Of a stretch of 37,246 bases of DNA, positions 31,647-37,246 are shown in pieces. The notes beneath the pieces are model-generated. The model had not been told where the DNA came from, did no database searches, and saw only the letters and a program-made list of their open reading frames with translations. The position numbers were made by a program, and so were the translations under genes. Each line of letters begins with the position of its first letter. Position 1 is the first letter of the stretch. This DNA comes from an uncultured Eubacteriales bacterium (GTDB lineage: Bacteria; Bacillota; Clostridia; Peptostreptococcales; Anaerovoracaceae): the NCBI GenBank assembly GCA_900315125.1, contig OMXT01000012.1, positions 1 through 37,246 on the forward strand, in the 5' to 3' direction.

Positions 31647-32273
31647 TCAGCGGGTACCTTTTACGACGATTTTCTGACCGTCATCGCCAATGGTAACTGT
31701 AATATCCCGAAATCCGGCGTCCGCCAGGAAGCCTGTCAGCTCCTCCGGACGATATATGGTAAGTTTTACCTCAGTCTCCGGCCAGTCCACCCCATCCGGA
31801 TCGCAGGCGTCGTTGAGGATGACTGCCATTCCTCCCGGTTTCAGCACCCTGCGCATTTCAGTAAGCGCGGCAGGCAGATCCGGCCAGAAATATACGGTTT
31901 CTACCGCGGTGATCAGGTCGAATGTACCGTCGTCATAGGGCAGGTCACCGGCGTCCCCCTGCCGGACGTCTACCCGGGTGCCCAGAAATTCTCTGTTTGT
32001 CTCGGACGTGGTATCTACGCTGGTCTGCTGGTAGTCAATGCCGCTGACGACGCTGCCTGCTGAGAGATCCAGCATTTCCCGAATGGCTGCGCCGCCGCCG
32101 CATCCGATGTCCAGGATGCGCATGCCGGGCTGCCAGTCGATATATGGGAATCCCCAGTCCCGCAGCGCCTGGTGGGAATGGTTCATGCGCTTCAGCATCT
32201 GCTTTCCAGCTTCGCCTTCCGGTTTGGAGGGATCGCCCTGGGGGACAGCCGGCTGATATATATTTTCTGTCAT
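31647..32273 (-). CDS. Class I SAM-dependent methyltransferase
   Basis: A 208-residue methyltransferase of the UbiE/type 11 group. The SAM motif I is ILDIGCGGG with the acidic end of the second strand at GIDYQQ; LPYDDGTFDLITAVETVYFWPDLPAAL is the motif II/III region and RRVLKPGGMAVI the post-III strand. The N-terminal KQMLKRMNHSHQALRDWGF stretch is typical of a group found widely in Clostridia with unknown substrate. ATG at 32273 follows AAAGGAG; an in-frame start at 32303 is less likely. It is divergent from an XRE regulator that may control it through the dyads between them. Confidence 0.87.
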   Translation of the reverse strand: MTENIYQPAVPQGDPSKPEGEAGKQMLKRMNHSHQALRDWGFPYIDWQPGMRILDIGCGGGAAIREMLDLSAGSVVSGIDYQQTSVDTTSETNREFLGTRVDVRQGDAGDLPYDDGTFDLITAVETVYFWPDLPAALTEMRRVLKPGGMAVILNDACDPDGVDWPETEVKLTIYRPEELTGFLADAGFRDITVTIGDDGQKIVVKGTR

Positions 32274-32301
32274 TGATGGCTCCTTTCTGTCTTCTTCTGC
32301 C

Positions 32302-32350
32302 ATTATACCTCAGGGCGAGGTGCAATTCTACCTCTGAGGGGTGGTAAAAT
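32302..32350. promoter_or_regulatory. Divergent promoter region with CCTC/GAGG dyads
   Basis: On the minus strand TATAAT (32302-32307) serves the methyltransferase; on the plus strand TAAAAT (32345-32350) serves the XRE gene. Directly behind each -10 box lies a dyad: ACCTC-N5-GAGGT (32307-32321) and CCTC-T-GAGG (32331-32339). Neither promoter has a good -35 box, consistent with regulated promoters. Confidence 0.5.
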
Positions 32351-32406
32351 CCGATAAGTTCCGATAGACTGAAACTGAACACAGAAGGATGAGAGAGGTG
32401 AGCAAG

Positions 32407-33300
32407 ATGGATCAGACAAAAATCGGAAAATATATCGCAGGCAAGCGGAAGGAACGGGGCATGACCCAGGCAGAACTTGCGGAGCTGGTAGGGGTCAGCG
32501 ATAAATCTGTCTCCAAATGGGAGCGTGGCGTCTGTCTCCCCGATGTCTCTAACTATACGGAGCTGTGCCGGGTTCTGGGCATCACGCTGAATGAATTTTT
32601 CGCAGGGGAGGACCTGACGCCGGAGAAGATCCCGGTACAGGCCGAAGATAATATCCTGGGAGTAATAAGAAACAGCAGGAAAGGCGCGAAACGGCTGAAA
32701 AAGGTCATTGCGGTCCTCCTCATACTGCTTCTTGCGGCGGGCAGCTTCTCTGTCTGGATGATGTACAGGGAAGGGTATTTTTATCATAACAAAGTCATGT
32801 CCTACGGGAAAATCAATAAGACAGCAGCAGATATGCTGACGTCTTATGGAAGCAATACCCATCTTGTCTGGTATAAGGTGGACAGCGATTATAAAATAGC
32901 AGAAATTACAGTAAGAGAATACCGCAGGGGAAAGTATGTAACAAAAAAATCCAGCGGAAATGTTGACATAATTACAGGGGCAAAAGGCGGTCTCCTCGGC
33001 ATTCGTCCGGATCTGGGTAATGGTACTTTTGAAACAATATGGGAGATCGAAGGTGGTACGGCAACAGGCAGAATTGATATCCCCAGTATCAAGACCTGGA
33101 AGCGGGAGAGATACGCCTTTACGGTTTCTGAGTTAGAGAAAAAGCAATCGATTCAAAAAGGCAAAGAAATCTACATCGCGGCAGTGATGGCAGGGCGGAA
33201 AGGAATCGGCGGGTTTTCTCTGAATGATATTGTAAAGAATCCGTCCTATGTCCTTTCGGATACGGACTCCTGTTATCTGGTATCGGTAACTTTTCGGTAG
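32407..33300 (+). CDS. XRE-type regulator with a membrane anchor and extracytoplasmic domain
   Basis: A 297-residue protein. The N-terminal helix-turn-helix (about 6-62) reads GKYIAGKRKERGMTQAELAE, then VSDKSVSKWERG, typical of the XRE/Cro family. A basic linker leads to one transmembrane helix (about 102-120, VIAVLLILLLAAGSFSVWMM) and a C-terminal domain of about 175 residues, predicted outside the membrane, that I do not recognise. The layout suggests a one-component membrane regulator that senses an external or envelope signal. ATG at 32407 follows GAGAGGTG. It is divergent from the methyltransferase gene. The promoter between 33301 and 33404 separates it from iorA. Confidence 0.85.
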   Translation: MDQTKIGKYIAGKRKERGMTQAELAELVGVSDKSVSKWERGVCLPDVSNYTELCRVLGITLNEFFAGEDLTPEKIPVQAEDNILGVIRNSRKGAKRLKKVIAVLLILLLAAGSFSVWMMYREGYFYHNKVMSYGKINKTAADMLTSYGSNTHLVWYKVDSDYKIAEITVREYRRGKYVTKKSSGNVDIITGAKGGLLGIRPDLGNGTFETIWEIEGGTATGRIDIPSIKTWKRERYAFTVSELEKKQSIQKGKEIYIAAVMAGRKGIGGFSLNDIVKNPSYVLSDTDSCYLVSVTFR

Positions 33301-33404
33301 TGATATTAGAATAATCTTCAGTTAAGCCTTTGTTTTCTGTGGCGCTCGGAGAAGAATTGTCGTAAAATAGTATACGGAATATTTTTTTCAGAGAGGTGAA
33401 ATGA

Positions 33405-35204
33405 ATGAAACAATTACTGACAGGCGACGAGGCTATCGCGAGAGGCGCCTATGAGGCGGGCGTACGTCACGCCGCCGCGTATCCCGGTACCCCGAGCACG
33501 GAGATCCTGGAGAATATAGCGAAATACGATGAGATCTACTCAGAGTGGGCGCCTAACGAGAAGGTCGCCATGGAGTCTGCCATCGGCGCGTCCATGGCAG
33601 GAGCCCGTTCCATGGCTTCCATGAAGCACGTGGGCGTCAACGTTGCGGCAGATCCTCTGATGACATTTGCATATATGGGCGTAAATGGAGGCGCGGTCAT
33701 CGTCACAGCCGATGAACCGGGCATGTTTTCGTCCCAGAATGAGCAGGACAACAGAAATTATGCCAAGATGGGCAAGTTTCCCATGCTGGAGCCGGCGGAC
33801 AGCCAGGACTGCCTGGACATGGTCAAGGCAGCCTATGAGATGTCGGAGAAATACAACGTGATCTTCATGGTCCGCATGGTAACCAGGGTCTGCCACTCCA
33901 AGTCCCTGGTGGAAGTAGGGGAGAGGGCAGACGTTCCTGTTAAGGAATGGCATCCCGATCCTATGAAGTACGTGGCTCTGCCGGCTCATTCCCGCGTCCT
34001 CCGGGTGCAGATCGAGGACCGCACGAAGAAGCTGGAAGAAGCCAGCGAGAATTCCCCCTTCAACTTCGCCGCATATACAGATAAAACGCTGGATGGTGAG
34101 AAGGTGGGCGTCATTGCTTCCGGCGTCAGCTATTATTATGCACAGGAAGTATTCGGCGAGAATGCGTCTTATCTCAAGCTGGGATTCACCAACCCCATGC
34201 CGAAGAATCTGATCACAGAATTCTGCAGCAAAATGGATAAGGTCTATATCGTTGAAGAGGATGATCCATATATTGAGGAATACTGCCAGCGCCTGGGATT
34301 TACCGTCCACGGCAAGGACACATTCCCGCCCTACGGCGAGATGACGCCGGACGTGCTCAGAAAGAGCCTGACTGGATCCACCCTTCCAGAAGTGGAGTAC
34401 GACCACAGCCTGGTGAACCAGCGGCCGCCTTCACTCTGCGCGGGATGTCCCCACAGGGGCCTGTTCTACCGCCTGGGCAAGCGGAAGGATATCATGATCT
34501 CCGGCGACATCGGATGCTACACCCTGGCTGCGGGCGCGCCCTATAATGCCATGAATTCTACGGTATGCATGGGAGCATCCATCTCTGTGGGCCACGGCGC
34601 CCAGCAGGTATTCAACCGGGCAGGGATCAAGAGGAAGGTCGTTACCGTACTGGGTGACTCCACATTCTTCCATACCGGCGTGGAATCCCTGATCAACACG
34701 GTTTATAACAACAGCAATACCATAAACATTATCCTGGATAACCGGATCACGGGAATGACCGGCCATCAGCAGAACCCTGGAACGGGATTCACGGTCAAGA
34801 TGGAGCCGGCTCATATGATCAATATCGAGGAGCTGGTGAAGGCCATCGGCATCAAGCATGTGAAGGTGATCGACCCCAACGACCTGAAGGCGGTAGATGA
34901 GGCACTGGACGCGTTTATGGACCTGGAAGAGCCTTCTGTCATCATCACTCGTTGGCCCTGCGTCCTGAAGAAATTCTCCCAGGCAGACCTGGATGAGTTT
35001 GAGAACCTGTTCGCGACCAGGGACATCGTAGACGCGGATAAGTGCATCGGCTGCAAGAAGTGCCAGCAGACTGGCTGCCCGGCCCTGAACTACAATGCAG
35101 AGACGAAGAAGATCACGATAAACAGGGCAGACTGCGTAGGCTGCGACGTCTGCATGCAGGTGTGCCCCACAGGCGCGATCATCAAGGAAGGCGAGGTGAA
35201 GTAG
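33405..35204 (+). CDS. iorA: Indolepyruvate:ferredoxin oxidoreductase alpha subunit
   Basis: A 599-residue thiamine-diphosphate enzyme that decarboxylates aryl-2-oxo acids (indolepyruvate, phenylpyruvate, hydroxyphenylpyruvate) to aryl-acetyl-CoA with ferredoxin as acceptor. YPGTPSTEILE near residue 27 opens the pyrimidine domain. The thiamine-diphosphate region is SGDIGCYTLAAG and LDNRITGMTGHQQNPGTG. Two [4Fe-4S] sites close the protein: C547-C550-C553-C558 and C577-C580-C583-C587. GAGAGGTG precedes the ATG at 33405; a second ATG four bases earlier is in another frame. The beta gene follows two bases after its stop. Confidence 0.95.
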   Translation: MKQLLTGDEAIARGAYEAGVRHAAAYPGTPSTEILENIAKYDEIYSEWAPNEKVAMESAIGASMAGARSMASMKHVGVNVAADPLMTFAYMGVNGGAVIVTADEPGMFSSQNEQDNRNYAKMGKFPMLEPADSQDCLDMVKAAYEMSEKYNVIFMVRMVTRVCHSKSLVEVGERADVPVKEWHPDPMKYVALPAHSRVLRVQIEDRTKKLEEASENSPFNFAAYTDKTLDGEKVGVIASGVSYYYAQEVFGENASYLKLGFTNPMPKNLITEFCSKMDKVYIVEEDDPYIEEYCQRLGFTVHGKDTFPPYGEMTPDVLRKSLTGSTLPEVEYDHSLVNQRPPSLCAGCPHRGLFYRLGKRKDIMISGDIGCYTLAAGAPYNAMNSTVCMGASISVGHGAQQVFNRAGIKRKVVTVLGDSTFFHTGVESLINTVYNNSNTINIILDNRITGMTGHQQNPGTGFTVKMEPAHMINIEELVKAIGIKHVKVIDPNDLKAVDEALDAFMDLEEPSVIITRWPCVLKKFSQADLDEFENLFATRDIVDADKCIGCKKCQQTGCPALNYNAETKKITINRADCVGCDVCMQVCPTGAIIKEGEVK

Positions 35205-35206
35205 TC

Positions 35207-35788
35207 ATGACGAAGAATATACTTTTGACCGGTGTAGGCGGTCAGGGAACGATCCTCGCGGCCAAGATGCTTACCATCGGGCTGATGGAATCCGGTTACG
35301 ATGTTAAGATGAGTGAGATCCACGGCATGAGCCAGAGGGGCGGCAGTGTAACGTCCCAGGTCCGGTACAGCAAAGAACGGGTCTACAGCCCTGTTATAGA
35401 AAAGGGCACGGCAGACATCATCGTTTCCTTTGAGAAAATGGAAGCGCTGCGGAGCCTGGAATACCTCAAGCCGGAAGGCGGCGTTGTAGTCGTCAACAAC
35501 GTGGAGATCCCCTCCATGTCAGTCATGACCGGGGCGGAAACGTACACCCAGGGCATAGAGGAAATCATCGGAAAGGCTGCCGGTAAGGTCATCGCCATAG
35601 ACGCCAGCAGGAAGGCTGAGGAGCTGGGCAGCGTCAAGGCAGCCAATGTCATCCTTCTGGGAACGCTGGTGAAGTCCATGGGACTGGACGATATCGACTG
35701 GGATGAGATCATCCGGAAGACCGTCAAGGAGAAGTTCATCGACCTGAACCTCGAGGCGATCAGGGTCGGCATGGAGCTGGCGGAATAG
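35207..35788 (+). CDS. iorB: Indolepyruvate:ferredoxin oxidoreductase beta subunit
   Basis: A 193-residue protein of the 2-oxoacid:ferredoxin oxidoreductase gamma-like domain family that pairs with IorA. Typical stretches are LLTGVGGQGTILAAKML near the start and SEIHGMSQRGGSVTSQVRYS. It holds no cofactor of its own but completes the dimer interface and CoA region. ATG at 35207 follows GAGGTG inside the end of iorA and is two bases after its stop, so translation is coupled. A longer in-frame reading from 35042 would overlap the iorA ferredoxin domain and is a shadow. Confidence 0.95.
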   Translation: MTKNILLTGVGGQGTILAAKMLTIGLMESGYDVKMSEIHGMSQRGGSVTSQVRYSKERVYSPVIEKGTADIIVSFEKMEALRSLEYLKPEGGVVVVNNVEIPSMSVMTGAETYTQGIEEIIGKAAGKVIAIDASRKAEELGSVKAANVILLGTLVKSMGLDDIDWDEIIRKTVKEKFIDLNLEAIRVGMELAE

Positions 35789-35828
35789 AAGGGGCAGAGG
35801 TGCCTCGGAAAAGAAGAGCGCAATAAAC

Positions 35829-35871
35829 AAAGACCGGATCGTCTGATAAACAGGCGGTCCGGTCTTTGTTT
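35829..35871. terminator. Bidirectional terminator between iorB and the aminotransferase
   Basis: AAAGACCGGA (35829-35838) pairs with TCCGGTCTTT (35858-35867), with an inner CGTCTG/CAGGCG stem, followed by GTTT. On the minus strand the A-rich flank gives the T-run. Confidence 0.85.
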
Positions 35872-35877
35872 AATAAG

Positions 35878-37068
35878 CTATTTAAAGTATTTCTGGGCTA
35901 CGGCGAGGAATCCCGGCATGGAGTTCAGGATGGTCTCGTGAGCCACGCAGTAGGATATGCGGATGTACCCGGGGCCTGCGAAGGCGCTGCCCGGCGTGAC
36001 GAGGATGTTGTGCTCTTTCAGCTCCTCCGCGAAGGCGCTGTCGTCCTCTATGGGCGTCTTGACCCAGAGGTAGAAGGCGCCGGAAGGTTTGACGCATTCA
36101 TACCCGGCTGAAGTCAGTCCGTTGTAAAGATCCGTTCCGTTTTTCTCATAAAAGGCGATGTTTGCCTTGGCGTCTGTGCAGCGGGCGATGGCCAGCTGGA
36201 TCAGGGACGGCGCGTTGACGATGCCGCTGATGCGGTTTGCGATGGTAACGGCGTCAATAAACTCCGCTGATTCGTCGGACTGGGGCGGTACCAGCACATA
36301 GCCGATCCGCTCGCCGGGCAGGGAAAGGGATTTACTGTAGGAATAACCGATGATTGTATCGTCGTAGTAATTCGGAACGTGAGGCACGGAGGCGCCGCCG
36401 TAAACCAGCTCACGGTAGGGCTCGTCGCAGATAATGTATATGACCGTACCCAGCTCCTGCTCCCTGGCCTTCAGCGCGTCAGCCAGCTCCTGGATGACCG
36501 GCTCCGGATAAACGGCGCCCGTCGGGTTGTTCGGGTTGTTTATGATCACCGCCTTCGTTTGGGGCGTGATTTTCTCCTTCATCTCGGCGATATTCGGCAT
36601 AAATCCGCTTTCCGGGTCGGGGCTGACTACGACGGGCACGCCGCCGTAATTGGAGATATAGTTGTTGTATTCTACGAAATAAGGAGCAAATACCAGCACC
36701 TCATCCCCGGGATCCAGAATAGTCTTCAGCGTGATGTTCAGGGACGATCCGGCCCCTGCGGTCATGATGACATTTTCCCATTTATAATCCGTACCGAACC
36801 GGCGGTTCAGGTCGTCAGCTATAGCCTGACGGGTCTCTTCAAACCCGGCGTTGGACATGTAGCCATGCACTTTGACGGGATCTTCGCTGTTAAGAATATC
36901 GATGATGGCGTCTTTCAGTTCCTCCGGGGCGGGCACATTGGGATTGCCCAGGCTGAAGTCATACACATTCTCCGCGCCATAGATCTTAGCAAGGCGCTTG
37001 CCCTCCTCGAACATCTGGCGGATCACGGAATTATTGGCGACTCTTGGTTCCATAAACTTGGAAATCAT
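35878..37068 (-). CDS. PLP-dependent class I/II aminotransferase
   Basis: A 396-residue fold-type I aminotransferase of the aspartate/aromatic aminotransferase group. The N-terminal YDFSLGNPNVPAPEEL, the INNPNNPTGAVYP substrate loop, the CDEPYRELVYGG aspartate strand and the PLP lysine in YSYSKSLSLPGERIGY are all present, as is the late arginine in YIRISYC that binds the substrate carboxylate. It is convergent with iorAB, and transamination of aromatic amino acids would produce the arylpyruvates used by Ior. An alanine or aspartate preference cannot be excluded. AAAGGAG lies eight bases before the ATG at 37068. Confidence 0.88.
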   Translation of the reverse strand: MISKFMEPRVANNSVIRQMFEEGKRLAKIYGAENVYDFSLGNPNVPAPEELKDAIIDILNSEDPVKVHGYMSNAGFEETRQAIADDLNRRFGTDYKWENVIMTAGAGSSLNITLKTILDPGDEVLVFAPYFVEYNNYISNYGGVPVVVSPDPESGFMPNIAEMKEKITPQTKAVIINNPNNPTGAVYPEPVIQELADALKAREQELGTVIYIICDEPYRELVYGGASVPHVPNYYDDTIIGYSYSKSLSLPGERIGYVLVPPQSDESAEFIDAVTIANRISGIVNAPSLIQLAIARCTDAKANIAFYEKNGTDLYNGLTSAGYECVKPSGAFYLWVKTPIEDDSAFAEELKEHNILVTPGSAFAGPGYIRISYCVAHETILNSMPGFLAVAQKYFK

Positions 37069-37115
37069 TAGAATTGCTCCTTTCTGATTGTAATTTTCTG
37101 TCTGTGTTCATTTCT

Positions 37116-37143
37116 ATTTTATACCGGGGAGGAACAAAGTCAA
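37116..37143 (-). promoter_or_regulatory. Predicted promoter of the aminotransferase gene
   Basis: On the minus strand TTGACT (37143-37138), a 16-base spacer and TAAAAT (37121-37116). Confidence 0.55.
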
Positions 37144-37159
37144 GTTCGGCGGGCTTTCG

Positions 37160-37246
37160 AGATAGTGTCAAGTTGTTAGGGAGTTTTTTGTTGACAATCC
37201 TCGGTGGGTATCTTCTTGCATAGGGATTAGCATAGGGGATTTCTTG
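37160..37246. repeat. Right copy of the 87-bp perfect terminal inverted repeat
   Basis: Exact reverse complement of 1-87, with no mismatch and an abrupt end at 37160. The flanking unique bases differ from those at the left end. See the left copy for interpretation. Confidence 0.9.

Noticed and set aside
1-37246. The whole window as a composite transposon or integrated element
   Set aside because: The content is housekeeping metabolism with native-looking promoters and codon use; there is no transposase, integrase or cargo-like gene, and an 87-base repeat alone does not show mobility.

Overview
The window looks like chromosome from an anaerobic, amino-acid-fermenting member of the Clostridia (Bacillota) of moderate GC. 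The signs are ferredoxin enzymes of the PFOR, IOR and NfnAB type, a FeoA-FeoA-FeoB cluster with the small Cys-rich Feo protein, strong AGGAGG ribosome sites, TTGACA/TATAAT promoters, Rrf2, LysR, Crp/Fnr and XRE regulators, and an AmmeMemoRadiSam set. The family cannot be fixed from sequence alone; Anaerovoracaceae or Lachnospiraceae would both fit. Genes are densely packed in short operons with clear hairpin terminators. No tRNA, rRNA, CRISPR array, prophage or transposase gene was found. The first and last 87 bases are an exact inverted repeat of each other, so both ends of the window run into the same repeated element.

Layout. 1-1350: repeat end and a threonine aldolase. 1380-5050: ferrous iron uptake (two FeoA, FeoB, Cys-rich protein) behind a promoter carrying several GTTAG/CTAAC dyads, then a convergent membrane-anchored heavy-metal-binding protein with a CsoR-like palindrome. 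5100-8850: a guanidinium-type SMR exporter behind a structured terminator leader, a B3/B4 domain protein, a membrane metallophosphoesterase and purC. 8890-13410: a Crp/Fnr regulator, two unrecognised acidic proteins, and the AmmeMemoRadiSam proteins (B and A fused, radical SAM enzyme convergent). 13510-18600: Rrf2 and LysR regulators, O-acetylhomoserine sulfhydrylase, an SDR resembling the EF-P 5-aminopentanone reductase, and GAPDH. 18650-22700: a cell-wall operon with an FHA-RodA/FtsW fusion, a class B penicillin-binding protein and a membrane protein. 22840-24410: a sodium:neurotransmitter-type symporter.

24480-31610 is the most striking part: one tight operon encoding a ferredoxin-like protein with eight predicted [4Fe-4S] sites made by tandem duplication of an RnfB-like module, then pyruvate:ferredoxin oxidoreductase, then both NfnAB-like subunits. 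It appears to link pyruvate oxidation directly to NADPH formation. 31640-33300 holds a divergent methyltransferase and a membrane-anchored XRE regulator. 33400-37070 holds indolepyruvate:ferredoxin oxidoreductase (IorAB) and a convergent class I aminotransferase, together a route for fermenting aromatic amino acids by transamination and ferredoxin-linked oxidation; the symporter could supply the substrates.
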